The notes: generated from the letters alone by a model not told the origin. 40,098 nt of DNA from Rhodobacter sp. (GCA_027487575.1 JAIYDJ010000121.1:1-40098); one strand, 5' to 3'; positions 23,712-32,565 are shown, counted from the first letter of the stretch. Translations and numbers: made by a program.

Positions 23712-24190
23712 GTGACATCAGCCACCGCGATCGCGGCGCGGCGCTGCATCTCGGGTACGGCCATCGAATGCGCCAGAAAAACTGCGATCGGCATCATCCG
23801 CCAGTATTGCCCTTCGTCCCCGAATCGGATTGTCGCGATTTCGCGAAGGGTTATCCGGCCCGCAAAGAACACGGACAGACGTGCGGGATCGGTCATCGAC
23901 GGCCACACCCGGCGCCAGATCAGTCGGTCCGCGGGAAGCACCAGCCCGAATTCCTCGTGCACCTCGCGCAGCAGACAGGCTTCGGGCGACTCGTCCCCCT
24001 CGCGACCGCCGCCGGGCAAGTCCCACAGGTTGCGCCACGGCAGGCCGTCATGGTCATCGCGCAGATAGGTCAGGATCGCCCCGTCACACAGCAGCGCCGC
24101 CTTGGCCCCGACGAAATCCGCAACCGATGCGTTGGGCTCCGCGTCATCAGCCTGTGCGCAGGCCGACGGATGCTTTGCAATGCCCGGCAT
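23708..24190 (-). CDS. Nudix hydrolase
   Basis: A 160-residue protein. The Nudix box reads GGGREGDESPEACLLREVHE followed by EFGL, with the required Gly, Arg and Glu residues. Upstream is AALLCDGAILTYLRDDHDGLP, and downstream the substrate side contains WRRVWPSMTDPARLSVFFAG. The substrate (nucleotide or sugar nucleotide) cannot be deduced. The ATG at 24190 is 3 bases past the NfeD-like gene's stop with no clear ribosome site, so it is probably translated by coupling. It converges on rppH with only a 20-base gap. Confidence 0.88.
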   Translation of the reverse strand: MPGIAKHPSACAQADDAEPNASVADFVGAKAALLCDGAILTYLRDDHDGLPWRNLWDLPGGGREGDESPEACLLREVHEEFGLVLPADRLIWRRVWPSMTDPARLSVFFAGRITLREIATIRFGDEGQYWRMMPIAVFLAHSMAVPEMQRRAAIAVADVT

Positions 24191-24193
24191 GGG

Positions 24194-24463
24194 TCAGTTG
24201 TCGTTGATGTCGCGGTCCCACAGCTTCACCTGCCCGGCACGCACGCCGACGGTCTTGCGCAGCACCAGCCAGGCCGCGACCGACAGCACCGCAAAGGCCA
24301 ACAGCAGCAGCGGCAGGTTCGCGCCAAGAACCCCGATGCCAACCAGCACCCCGGTCAGCACCGCCCCGATGGCAAAGCCCAGAAAGATGAAGCCCGGCGC
24401 AAGCACCTCGAGCACGCCAAGCGCGAACCCGGCGACGACCCACAGCCACCACGTCGCCCACAT
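24194..24463 (-). CDS. NfeD-like membrane protein (short form)
   Basis: An 89-residue protein dominated by three or four hydrophobic segments (LWVVAGFALGVLEVLAPGFI, AVLTGVLVGIGVLGANLP, LLLAFAVLSVAAWLVL). It ends in VRAGQVKLWDRDINDN. NfeD proteins partner with stomatin-like SPFH proteins, and this gene lies one base after an SPFH gene. Long NfeD forms carry a C-terminal OB fold of about 60 residues, which is missing here: the frame stops where the OB fold would start. Short forms may be normal in this lineage, so truncation is not proven. Confidence 0.8.
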   Translation of the reverse strand: MWATWWLWVVAGFALGVLEVLAPGFIFLGFAIGAVLTGVLVGIGVLGANLPLLLLAFAVLSVAAWLVLRKTVGVRAGQVKLWDRDINDN

Positions 24464-24464
24464 C

Positions 24465-25346
24465 TCAGGTCCGCCCCTTCAGCATCTTGAATGCGTCACC
24501 AAAGGCGTCCAGCGCCTGCGCGGGCACGATGATCATCTGCTTGCCCGCCCCCTGCCCCACCGCCGTAAGCGCCTCGACCTGTTTCAGCGCGACCTGATAC
24601 TGCGCCGCCTCGATCCCGCTTTCCTTGATCGCCACGGCGATCACGCCCGTCGCATAGGCCTCGGCATCGGCGAGGATGCGCCGCGCCTTGGCTTCCTGCT
24701 CGGCCGCATACAACTCGGCGTCGGCGTTCAGTTCGACCGCGCGCTTCTTGCCCTCGGCCTCCGTCACCTGCGCCCGGCGTGCGCGTTCGGCGTTCAACTG
24801 TTGCAACATCGCCGTCCGGGTCGCCTCGTCCAGGTTCACGTCCAGAATTTCGGCGCGCGTCACCTCGATGCCCCAGTCATCGACCATCGCGCGGACCTGT
24901 GCCCGGATGTTGGCCGTCACCTCGTTGCGGTTGGACTGGACCTGATCCAGTTCCATCTTGCCGATTTCCGACCGCACGATCCCCGCCACCGTGGTCGCAA
25001 TCGCGGCGTCCACATCGCGGATGCGGTACACGGTCTTTTCCGGCTCGGTGATGCGGTAGAAGACGGAGGTTTCCACCTTCACCAGCACGTTGTCGGTGGT
25101 GATGGCGTCCTGCTGCGCGGTGGGCAACTGGCGTTCCAGCACCGAAATGCGGTGCGCGACCCGGTCCAGAAACGGCACGACAAAGTTGATCCCCGGCCCC
25201 AGCACCGACCGCAACCGGCCAAACCGTTCTACCACATGCTTTTCCGACTGCGGCACAATCCGCACGCCCAGAAAGATGCAAAGGATGATGAAGACGGCAA
25301 TCGCCAGAAAGACGGCATTGCCGCCGAGAAAATCGTTCACATCCAT
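24465..25346 (-). CDS. SPFH/Band 7 stomatin-like protein (QmcA type)
   Basis: A 293-residue protein from ATG 25346, which has GGAGG with an 8-base spacer; the frame also opens at TTG 25361, but that codon overlaps the ribosome site. There is one N-terminal membrane span (AVFLAIAVFIILCIFLGV), then the Band 7 domain (IVPQSEKHVVERFGRL, RQLPTAQQDAITTDNVLVKV, DWGIEVTRAEILDVNL), and then an Ala/Glu-rich coiled coil (AEQEAKARRILADAEAYA). Such proteins oligomerise into large membrane rings and modulate FtsH-type proteases. The NfeD-like gene follows directly. Confidence 0.93.
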   Translation of the reverse strand: MDVNDFLGGNAVFLAIAVFIILCIFLGVRIVPQSEKHVVERFGRLRSVLGPGINFVVPFLDRVAHRISVLERQLPTAQQDAITTDNVLVKVETSVFYRITEPEKTVYRIRDVDAAIATTVAGIVRSEIGKMELDQVQSNRNEVTANIRAQVRAMVDDWGIEVTRAEILDVNLDEATRTAMLQQLNAERARRAQVTEAEGKKRAVELNADAELYAAEQEAKARRILADAEAYATGVIAVAIKESGIEAAQYQVALKQVEALTAVGQGAGKQMIIVPAQALDAFGDAFKMLKGRT

Positions 25347-25456
25347 GCTTTGGTCCTCCAAAAACCCGTGCGAACACTGCCCTGAAACGTGGCCTTGCGC
25401 AACATCTGCCTGCCACCCTCGACAGCCCGCCCCCCCCGGCGCATAGTTGGCCGATC

Positions 25457-26707
25457 ATGCCCGCCCTGTGCCGCGACTGCCTGACCTCTTTCGAACAAGG
25501 CCCGCGCTGCCCCGCCTGCCGGTCGCCGCGTCTGGTGGCGCATGCCGAACTCAACAGCCTGACCATCGCGCATATGGATTGCGATGCCTTCTATGCGAGC
25601 GTGGAAAAGCGCGACAACCCCGCGCTGCGCGACCAGCCGGTGATCGTCGGTGGCGGCACGCGCGGGGTGGTTTCGACCTGCTGCTACATCGCCCGCATCC
25701 AGGGCGTGCGATCCGCCATGCCGATGTTCCAGGCGCTGAAGCTGTGCCCGCAGGCGGTTGTGGTGAAACCCCGCTTCCCGGCTTACGTCGAGGCATCCCG
25801 CGCCATCCGCGCGATGATGGAGGCGCTGACCCCCGCGATCGAGCCTCTGTCGCTCGACGAAGCCTTTCTCGATCTGACCGGCACGGTGCGCCTGCACGGC
25901 ATGCCCCCGGCGACCCTGCTCGCCCGCCTGACCCGCGAGATGGAAACCCAGTTGGGCCTGACCGGCTCGGTCGGCCTGTCGCACAACAAGTTCCTCGCCA
26001 AGATCGCCTCCGACCTCGACAAGCCCCGAGGGTTTTCGGTGATCGGCTTGACCGAAACCGAACGCTTCCTGCTGCCCAAGTCCGTTCGCATCATCTGGGG
26101 CGTGGGCACCGCCACCCAGGCCGCGCTGGAGGCCGCAGGCATCCGCACCATCGCCGACCTGAAACGCTGGGACCGCACCGATCTGATCGCGCGATTCGGT
26201 TCGGGCGGCGACCGGTTGTGGCATCTGGCACGGGGGCTGGATTCGCGGCGGGTCAACCGGGATGAAAAGCTGAAGTCGATCAGCAAGGAAACCACCTTCA
26301 ACGAAGATACCGCCGACCCCGACATCCTCGACGGTCATATCTGGCGGCTGTCCGAACAGGTCGCCGACCGGGCCAAGGCCAAGGCGCTGTCAGGCCGCAC
26401 CGTCACGCTGAAGCTGAAGAAGGGCGATTTCCAGATCGTCACCCGCCGCCATGCGCTGCCCGACCCGACGCAACTGACCGACCGCATCTACCGCGCCGCC
26501 GCCGACCTGTTTTCCGCCGCCCCGCAGGGCCCGTTCCGGCTGATCGGCGTGGGGATCAGCGACCTTGCCCCCGAAGCCGCCGCCGACCTCAGCCGCGACC
26601 TGCTGGACCCAGACGCCCCCAAACGCGCCGCCGCCGAACGCGCCACCGACGCCATCCGCGCAAGGTTCGGCGCGCAGGCGATCATCAAGGGGCGGAGTTT
26701 GAGGTAA
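25457..26707 (+). CDS. dinB: DNA polymerase IV with N-terminal zinc ribbon
   Basis: A 416-residue Y-family translesion polymerase. Residues 1-25 form a four-Cys ribbon (C5, C8, C18, C21) found in a subset of alphaproteobacterial DinB proteins. The palm has HMDCDAFYASVE (metal Asp) and SLDEAFLDLTG (catalytic Asp-Glu). GLSHNKFLAKIASDLDKPRG and the helix-hairpin-helix (WGVGTATQAALEAAG) follow, then the little finger (TVTLKLKKGDFQIVTR). The C terminus GRSLR is not an obvious beta-clamp motif. It is divergent from the SPFH gene and convergent with the amidohydrolase. No LexA-type box was identified upstream. Confidence 0.96.
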   Translation: MPALCRDCLTSFEQGPRCPACRSPRLVAHAELNSLTIAHMDCDAFYASVEKRDNPALRDQPVIVGGGTRGVVSTCCYIARIQGVRSAMPMFQALKLCPQAVVVKPRFPAYVEASRAIRAMMEALTPAIEPLSLDEAFLDLTGTVRLHGMPPATLLARLTREMETQLGLTGSVGLSHNKFLAKIASDLDKPRGFSVIGLTETERFLLPKSVRIIWGVGTATQAALEAAGIRTIADLKRWDRTDLIARFGSGGDRLWHLARGLDSRRVNRDEKLKSISKETTFNEDTADPDILDGHIWRLSEQVADRAKAKALSGRTVTLKLKKGDFQIVTRRHALPDPTQLTDRIYRAAADLFSAAPQGPFRLIGVGISDLAPEAAADLSRDLLDPDAPKRAAAERATDAIRARFGAQAIIKGRSLR

Positions 26708-26784
26708 CCGCGTGCCCGCACCTCAAACGCCCCTCGCCCTCGTGGGAGGGGTTGCGGGGAGGCGGATCCCTGATGAAAGAAAAT

Positions 26785-27645
26785 CTACTCCGCCGCCAGC
26801 GGCACCTGCCGCCGTCCCGCCGCTGCAATCTCGGCCACCACGCCCGCCATCATCTCGCGGAACCCGGCGAAGCCGGGCAGCAGCTCGACCGTCGCCTCGT
26901 TCATGTAGAGGCTCCGGTCGATTTCCACCTGCACCACATGCTGCAACACCGATGGGCGGCCGTAGGCCTGTGCGATGTAGGCCCCGGCGAAGGGCGCGTT
27001 GCGGGCCACCCGCAGGCCCGCGCCCTGAAACGCCGCCTCGACCCGCGCCATCACGTCCGCGCCCGCCGCAGCACCAAACCGGTCGCCCAGCACCACCTCT
27101 GGTCGCGGCTGTCCGGGGCGGGCGTGCGCCTCGATCGCCTCGTGCGGCATCGAGTGGCAGTCTATCACGACCGCTTCGCCGAACTCGGCCCGCGTGTCGC
27201 GGATCAGCCCGCGCAACGCCGCGTGATAAGGGTGCCACCACGCCGCAATGCGAGCCTCGGCCTCTGCCAGTGGCATCTTGCCCCGATAGATCATCCGCCC
27301 CCCCGCCACCACGCGCGGAATGACCCCCAGCCCGGACGAGATGCGCGGATTGTGCGCGGGGCGCGAGATGCCTTCGATCACGCCGGGGTCCAGCTCGTCA
27401 TGCGCGCGATTCAGGTCCAGAAAGGCGCGCGGCATCCGGGCCGACAGCAAAGGCGCGCCGTTCTGCGGGGCCATGTCGAACAGGCTGTCGACGAAGGCAT
27501 CTTCCGAGGACCGGATCGCGCGCGCGTCCAGACCGGACGAGGCGAGGAACGCTGCCGGATAGTCGCGCCCGGAATGGGGCGACGAAAAGATCACCGCCGT
27601 TTCCTGCCGCAGGGGCCGGATCAGCCGATAGGCGTCATGGGTCAT
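26785..27645 (-). CDS. N-formylglutamate amidohydrolase
   Basis: A 286-residue protein from ATG 27645, which follows AGGAGG with a 4-base spacer. Family landmarks are AVIFSSPHSGRDYP (metal-binding His), RAFLDLNRAHDELDP, AVVIDCHSMPHEA and QHVVQVEIDRSLYMNE. The enzyme family hydrolyses N-formyl-L-glutamate to formate and glutamate, the last step of one histidine-degradation route. No hut genes are nearby, so the physiological substrate may differ. Confidence 0.93.
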   Translation of the reverse strand: MTHDAYRLIRPLRQETAVIFSSPHSGRDYPAAFLASSGLDARAIRSSEDAFVDSLFDMAPQNGAPLLSARMPRAFLDLNRAHDELDPGVIEGISRPAHNPRISSGLGVIPRVVAGGRMIYRGKMPLAEAEARIAAWWHPYHAALRGLIRDTRAEFGEAVVIDCHSMPHEAIEAHARPGQPRPEVVLGDRFGAAAGADVMARVEAAFQGAGLRVARNAPFAGAYIAQAYGRPSVLQHVVQVEIDRSLYMNEATVELLPGFAGFREMMAGVVAEIAAAGRRQVPLAAE

Positions 27646-27666
27646 GCACCCTCCTGTCACAAAAGT

Positions 27667-27694
27667 GGTATAGCGCGGAAATCCGGCGCACCAA
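27667..27694 (-). promoter_or_regulatory. Candidate promoter of the amidohydrolase gene
   Basis: On the minus strand TTGGTG (27694-27689) and TATACC (27672-27667) are 16 bases apart, about 20 bases before the AGGAGG-ATG. The call rests on consensus only. Confidence 0.35.
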
Positions 27695-27700
27695 AACCCC

Positions 27701-27729
27701 TTGAACAGCCCCGCGACTCTATTTATAGC
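27701..27729 (+). promoter_or_regulatory. Candidate promoter of tRNA-Val
   Basis: TTGAAC (27701-27706) and TATAGC (27724-27729) are 17 bases apart, about 60 bases before the tRNA. Between them and the tRNA lies a CCCGCCC/GGGCGGG stem (27747-27753 and 27769-27775). Confidence 0.4.
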
Positions 27730-27791
27730 AACCACATCGACGCGGTCCCGCCCGCGTCCTTTTTGTTTGGGCGGGGCAGCATAGACAAGGC

Positions 27792-27866
27792 GGGCGGTTA
27801 GCTCAGCGGTAGAGCACTACGTTGACATCGTAGTGGCCACTGGTTCGATCCCAGTACCGCCCACCA
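27792..27866 (+). tRNA. tRNA-Val (anticodon GAC)
   Basis: The acceptor stem GGGCGGT (27792-27798) pairs with ACCGCCC (27856-27862), followed by A and an encoded CCA. The anticodon loop TTGACAT (27822-27828) gives GAC (27824-27826), valine. D arm and T arm (TGG-TTCGATC-CCA) are standard. It is followed 71 bases later by rpmJ, possibly on the same transcript. Confidence 0.95.
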
Positions 27867-27937
27867 TTCACCGTCTTCCTTCGGGAGGGCTCGTTGTTTT
27901 CATTCGGCGCAGACGCGCCGCGAACAGGAGGACCGAT

Positions 27938-28063
27938 ATGAAGGTCGCAAACTCGCTCCGCTCGCTGAAGACGCGTCATCGCGATTGCCAGGTCGTGCGC
28001 CGCAAAGGCCGCGTCTATGTGATCAACAAGACGCAAAAGCGCTACAAGGCCCGCCAGGGTTGA
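27938..28063 (+). CDS. rpmJ: 50S ribosomal protein L36, zinc-free type
   Basis: A 41-residue protein from ATG 27938 with AGGAGG at good spacing. [20 protein letters not shown] then [20 protein letters not shown] is the alphaproteobacterial L36 pattern. Zinc-type L36 has a C-x2-C...C...H ribbon; here only one Cys remains, so it does not bind zinc. It sits alone, away from the ribosomal protein operons, between a tRNA and a strong terminator, which is usual for this form. Confidence 0.95.
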   Translation: MKVANSLRSLKTRHRDCQVVRRKGRVYVINKTQKRYKARQG

Positions 28064-28086
28064 GGTCGCGTTTCAGGGGTGAATAG

Positions 28087-28122
28087 GCCGCCGGGGAAAA
28101 CCTCTGGCGGCTTTTTCTTTTT
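28087..28122 (+). terminator. Rho-independent terminator of rpmJ
   Basis: GGCCGCC with GGG (28087-28096) pairs with CCT and TGGCGGC (28101-28111) around AAAA, followed by TTTTTCTTTTT (28112-28122). It starts 23 bases after the rpmJ stop. Confidence 0.9.
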
Positions 28123-28139
28123 GGGAATCTGGTTTTGCA

Positions 28140-28183
28140 GACCGATCAGAGGATCGTCCGGCGGACGATCCCCCGGTCCGTTG
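28140..28183. repeat. Palindromic element sharing flanks with the rlmH-gpmI element
   Basis: The inner hairpin GGATCGTCC (28151-28159) and GGACGATCC (28163-28171) is a perfect 9-bp stem around GGC. It is flanked by GACCGATC (28140-28147) and CGGTCCGTTG (28174-28183). Exactly these two flanking words surround a different inner hairpin at 18893-18936. It lies in the gene-free stretch between rpmJ and the caspase gene, downstream of both. Confidence 0.6.
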
Positions 28184-28327
28184 GTTAAAGCCGCAAGGCG
28201 TAGACCAAAGGGTTATCCACAATGCAGAGGGTGGCAAATCCGGCAAGGACCGCTGATCTCACCGGTTCGCTCGTCGGCGCCTGAGTGGTTCGACCCATCC
28301 CCGGCCTGACAATTCTTCTCTGCCAGC

Positions 28328-31300
28328 TCACTGCAACGGCACAAGCGCCGCTGCCGGAACCCACCCCAGCGCCTTTCCATCCTTCGCGATCCGCGCGAAC
28401 CCGTTCTGTTCCTCGATCCGGAACACCCCAAAGAACACGCCCGCGTCGATGACCATCACCTCTGCCCCGCCCGGCCCGTCCGCCACCGGCGTGCCCCCGG
28501 CGACGACATGAGTCAGCGTCGCGGGGAAGCTTTCCGGCGCATCCCCAAGCACCGTCACCGCAGCGCCCAGCGCAAAGTCCGACCCCTTGATCGACATCTG
28601 CGGCACCTGCCGCATCCCGAACGCGGCCGCCGAAATCTCGGGCACTTTCACGTCCAGATAGCTGGCCAGTTCCGTGACCTCGATCGTGGCATTGCCGTTG
28701 GTGTCGCCCAGCGCCATCGCGTCCAGCAGGCTCCAGGTCATCACCCCGTGTCCGCGATAGCCCTCCAGCGCGGGCGCGTCGTCGGTCGATGCCGACAGGA
28801 TCGTGCGCCCCATCGCCCGCGTCAGGCGTTCCACCGCCGCCGACTGCGCCATCGCGGCATCGACCGACCGGGTGCCGGTCAGGCTGCCGCTTTCGCAGGT
28901 GTCATAGATCATCACCGACTTGCGGGCCTTGACCCGCGCCGCCCATTCCTGCCAGCGGTCCTGGTCGATCCCGCCCGCCCGGAACGGATCGTCGCCCTGA
29001 AACCGGAAATCCTGCGGGATGAAGTAGTATTTCCCCTCGACCGTCTTGCCGTGGCCCGCGAGGAAGAACAGGAAAACATCCTGCGATTTCACAACCCGGC
29101 CCATCTCGGCGAAGGCCGCGTCCAGCTTGCCTTCGGTCACATCGCCATCCAGCAGCGTCACGACATTCACGGTCGAAAACAGCCCCGCTCCGGCCTTGCG
29201 CATCGCCTCGCCAAAGGCGCGCGCATCGGCTGCGGCGTATTTCAACTGCAACCTTCCATCGGCATAGTCGTTTACCCCCACCGCCAGCACATGCAGGGCG
29301 GGCGGCTCGGTGGGTGCCACACCGTCCCATTCGACCGTCAGGGTCCGGGGTGCCGACGCGAGCAGACCGGCCGCATTGTAGGCCACCACCTCGATCAGGT
29401 TCTGCCCCGGCTCCAGCGCCAGACGCGTCGAGGCCTTGGGCGCGTCAGACTCCAGCGCTTCGGCCGCGCGGGTCTGGACATCGACGGTCAGCCCGTTCAG
29501 CCGCCACTCCACCCGGCCGATCCCGCCGCCTTCGTCCTGCAGTTCCACCTCGACGTCGATCTCGGGGGCGGGGGCGTTGAACCCCTCGACCGGCAGCGAA
29601 AACCGGGTCACGGGTGCCGGACCCGACCCCAGGATGCGGCCAAGGTCCAGTTCGGCCGCCGCCGCGGCGACCACGCCGTCGGGATCGCCCGCCAGCTTTG
29701 CCGCCACCAGATCGGGCCGGTAAAGCGCCTGATACACCTGATCGACCGAGAATGCCCGCAGCCCGTTGGACACCGACACCAGATTTGCCCCCTTGGCCGA
29801 GGCCGCAAAGAACCCCTCTGGCGTCAGAACCAGCCATTCGCCATCCGGGCTGGCCAGAAATTCCGCCAGCAGCGCGCCTGTCGTCAGGTCATAGGCACGG
29901 TGGATGCCGACCGCGTCCGACACCGCCCCGAGCCGCCCGTCGTCCAGGGCGGTGGGGTAGTCCACAGCCGTCAGGCGGTCCAGCCGGGCCTGAATTTCGG
30001 GCGGATAGGTCTGCGCCTCTTCGTAATCCACCCGCGTGGCAATCGCCGCCTGCTCGTCTTCAGACAGCGGAATCGGGGCCAGCGTCGACATGTCGAATCC
30101 CGTGACGAGATTTTCTTCCAGTCCCGAATACAGATAGAAAACCTGCCCTTCCGTCTCGACCCGCTCTTCGACGCCGAACCCCAGGCCGCCTGTCGGCACC
30201 ACGGTTTCAAGCCGCCCCTGTGCCAGGTCCCAGACCCAGACCTTGCTGCCCCCGTCCGACGCGAAGTACTGCGTGCCCGACAAAAGGCCAGTCGTCGCCT
30301 CGGCCAGCGTCAGGGGGGATGCGAAACTGGCGGTCACGACCCCCCGCACCGGGTCCAGCAGCAGGATGTCCTGCCCCTCCATCCCGACGATGACCAGCCC
30401 ACCCCCGGCGGCAAAGCCCAACCTGTCCACCGAATAGATGAACCGCGTCAGCCCGGCCTCGGTCGCTTCGGCATTCCGGTCCAGCGCCTGGTTGAACACC
30501 ACATCCCCGGTCGCAAGGTCGCGCACCTCGATGATGGCGACGTAGTCCGCATCCTGTTCGTCGCGCTGCCCGGCATAGGCCACCAGCTTGCCATCGGCGG
30601 ACACATCCAGCGTCAGGATATCGCGGATGCCTTTCGGCAGGTCGATGCTGCGTTTGCCCTCGACAGTCACGACCTCAAGCCAGTTGCGCGGGTGAAAGTA
30701 GCCATCTGCCTGTTCTTCCAGCACCGTGCGCAGATTGACCAGAACCCCGTCTGCCGTCAGCGCCATCGCGGGAACCGCGCTGGTGAAGGGTCCGTTTCCG
30801 TATTCAAGCGGCGGCCCTTCCGCCTGTCGGGCCAGCACTTCCCCTTGCAGCGTCGCCGCGATCAGACCACCCCGGACCGTCCCCCCGAAGATCGTTTTCC
30901 CATCGGCCGAAAACCGGATCTTGTGGGCGCTTTCAAGGATGTGCGCCCCCTGCCTGCCCGTCTTCGCGTCCCAGAGGCGGATCGAATAGCCGTCGGTTGT
31001 TGCCAGCGTCGATCCGTCCGGCGACAGGACGATGTCGATCAGCGACCCGTCGTGCGCATGGACCCGGTGCAGTTCTTCGCCGGTCACCGCGTCCACCAGG
31101 ATCAGGTTTCCCGTCTCCAGCCCAACGGCCAGAATCTGAAGGCCCGGCAGCAGGACGGCCTGCTTGGCGAATTCGACCTTGATCTTGCGGATCAGACGGT
31201 GCGTGCGAAAATCCCACAGGGCGATCTCGGCATTCATGCCGAAATCCAGCGTGGTCACCATCACCGTCTCGTCCGCCGCCACGAAGATCGAATGAAACGA

Positions 31301-32452
31301 CGCGATGTCCTGCACCACATAGTAGTGCGGGTTCGACGGCTGCAGGGTGAACCCGGGTTCGCGATCCTTCTGCGCTTCTGCCAAAGCCTGCAGCGGCAAG
31401 GTCAGCCGGGTATCGGGATCGGTCGCATCGGGGGCGATCACGCCCCACAGATCACCAACCCGCACCGGAACCACCCCGCCGTCATGCCGCCAGAAATCGT
31501 CGAACTGCGGGGATGCGGCGTAGGTCCCGTCCGGCAGGATGAAGCCGCGCCGGTTCCCCACCTCGACCCCCGCCAGACCGTCCGAAAAAGAATAGGCCTG
31601 ATCGAACTGCGGCGGGATCACATAGCTGCCGCCAAGATCGATGTAGCCCCACTTTCCCGTGGCGAAATCCTTGACCGGGGCCAGACCTTCGGCAAAGTCG
31701 CGGGCCGCGGCAAAGTCGGTCGTGAAAACCTTTGCGGTGTCATAAGGTTCGACATAGTTCCACGCCTCGCCACTCCGCACCGCAGCCCGGTTCTGCGCAT
31801 AGCGACGCACTTGGTCGAACGGCGCGTCCCCGCCGTTGAAGGTGGCGAACTGACAGTCCACGTGGCCTGCCTTGTCGCCGACCCGCACGGCGACATAGCT
31901 TTCGGACGGGGCTGACATCTCGGTCACGCCCTCGACCTGCCGCACCGAAGGCTCGATCCCCCGCGTCGCGACCGTGGGCACGCCGTTCGCAAGGCCCACC
32001 ATGCAGGTACCATCATTGCCTGTCAGCGTGTCGAACGGCAGCGGTTCCTGATCGGCCTGACCATCCAGCCCCACCGCATACCAAGTGCCCTGCCATTGCA
32101 TCGGCGTGTAGGTCGAAGGTGTCCCGATCGCGTCGAACACGAAGTCCGCCGCCTGTTCGCCGTTAAGGTCGACCAGACCCCACTTGCCATTCACCCGGAC
32201 GGGAAAGCGGCCGTTTCCGGCATCGCCCACGGCCTGAAACTGCGGCGGCCAGACCCATTGCCCGTCGCGCCCCATCAGCCCCCACAGGTCACCCTGTTTC
32301 AGCGGCACAACGCCCTGATGTGCCGACCCGGCATCCTGAAAAGCGGGGTCGACCACCCAGCGAAACGCGTCTTGCGCCAATGCAGGCAGGGGCAGCCCGG
32401 CGAAAAGGATCAGCGCCATGCTGCGCACAGACAAGGTTTGCGTCATGCTCAT
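28328..32452 (-). CDS. Exported WG-repeat / WD40-like / caspase-domain (metacaspase-type) protein
   Basis: A 1374-residue protein from ATG 32452 (ATG 32446 is equally possible). The signal peptide ends at ALA-Q (residue 27). Residues about 50-400 hold WG-type repeats (DLWGLMGRDGQWVWPPQF, GKWGLVDLNGEQ, GKWGYIDLGGSYVIPPQF, DLWGVIAPD). About 420-900 is a WD40-like propeller (SPDGSTLATTDGYSIRLWDA). An Ig-like linker (IDVEVELQDEGGGIGRVEWR) precedes a C14 caspase domain with LHVLAVGVNDY, His1134 in LFFLAGHGK and Cys1186 in IYDTCESGS, a dyad 52 residues apart. The C terminus resembles a small SH3-like module (KDGKALGWVPAAALV). Substrate unknown; all domains appear complete. Confidence 0.9.
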   Translation of the reverse strand: MSMTQTLSVRSMALILFAGLPLPALAQDAFRWVVDPAFQDAGSAHQGVVPLKQGDLWGLMGRDGQWVWPPQFQAVGDAGNGRFPVRVNGKWGLVDLNGEQAADFVFDAIGTPSTYTPMQWQGTWYAVGLDGQADQEPLPFDTLTGNDGTCMVGLANGVPTVATRGIEPSVRQVEGVTEMSAPSESYVAVRVGDKAGHVDCQFATFNGGDAPFDQVRRYAQNRAAVRSGEAWNYVEPYDTAKVFTTDFAAARDFAEGLAPVKDFATGKWGYIDLGGSYVIPPQFDQAYSFSDGLAGVEVGNRRGFILPDGTYAASPQFDDFWRHDGGVVPVRVGDLWGVIAPDATDPDTRLTLPLQALAEAQKDREPGFTLQPSNPHYYVVQDIASFHSIFVAADETVMVTTLDFGMNAEIALWDFRTHRLIRKIKVEFAKQAVLLPGLQILAVGLETGNLILVDAVTGEELHRVHAHDGSLIDIVLSPDGSTLATTDGYSIRLWDAKTGRQGAHILESAHKIRFSADGKTIFGGTVRGGLIAATLQGEVLARQAEGPPLEYGNGPFTSAVPAMALTADGVLVNLRTVLEEQADGYFHPRNWLEVVTVEGKRSIDLPKGIRDILTLDVSADGKLVAYAGQRDEQDADYVAIIEVRDLATGDVVFNQALDRNAEATEAGLTRFIYSVDRLGFAAGGGLVIVGMEGQDILLLDPVRGVVTASFASPLTLAEATTGLLSGTQYFASDGGSKVWVWDLAQGRLETVVPTGGLGFGVEERVETEGQVFYLYSGLEENLVTGFDMSTLAPIPLSEDEQAAIATRVDYEEAQTYPPEIQARLDRLTAVDYPTALDDGRLGAVSDAVGIHRAYDLTTGALLAEFLASPDGEWLVLTPEGFFAASAKGANLVSVSNGLRAFSVDQVYQALYRPDLVAAKLAGDPDGVVAAAAAELDLGRILGSGPAPVTRFSLPVEGFNAPAPEIDVEVELQDEGGGIGRVEWRLNGLTVDVQTRAAEALESDAPKASTRLALEPGQNLIEVVAYNAAGLLASAPRTLTVEWDGVAPTEPPALHVLAVGVNDYADGRLQLKYAAADARAFGEAMRKAGAGLFSTVNVVTLLDGDVTEGKLDAAFAEMGRVVKSQDVFLFFLAGHGKTVEGKYYFIPQDFRFQGDDPFRAGGIDQDRWQEWAARVKARKSVMIYDTCESGSLTGTRSVDAAMAQSAAVERLTRAMGRTILSASTDDAPALEGYRGHGVMTWSLLDAMALGDTNGNATIEVTELASYLDVKVPEISAAAFGMRQVPQMSIKGSDFALGAAVTVLGDAPESFPATLTHVVAGGTPVADGPGGAEVMVIDAGVFFGVFRIEEQNGFARIAKDGKALGWVPAAALVPLQ

Positions 32453-32565
32453 GCCGACAGATTGCGACAGCCGGGCCCCACAACGCAACTGACAAATCCG
32501 GTCATCGCCGCTTGAAACCTTGCGTGGTCGACGCATAGTGAGCGTACAGCAAGGAAAGCCGTCCC

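Noticed and set aside
26708..26784. Convergent terminator between dinB and the amidohydrolase gene
   Set aside because: CCCCTC and GAGGGG can pair but the loop is long, the stem is short and no T-run follows in either direction.
28508..31915. A 1135-codon open frame on the plus strand opposite the caspase gene
   Set aside because: It is the antisense shadow of the real gene in GC-rich DNA. Its translation is Arg/His/Gln-rich with no domain, while the minus strand encodes a signal peptide and clear WG, WD40 and caspase motifs.
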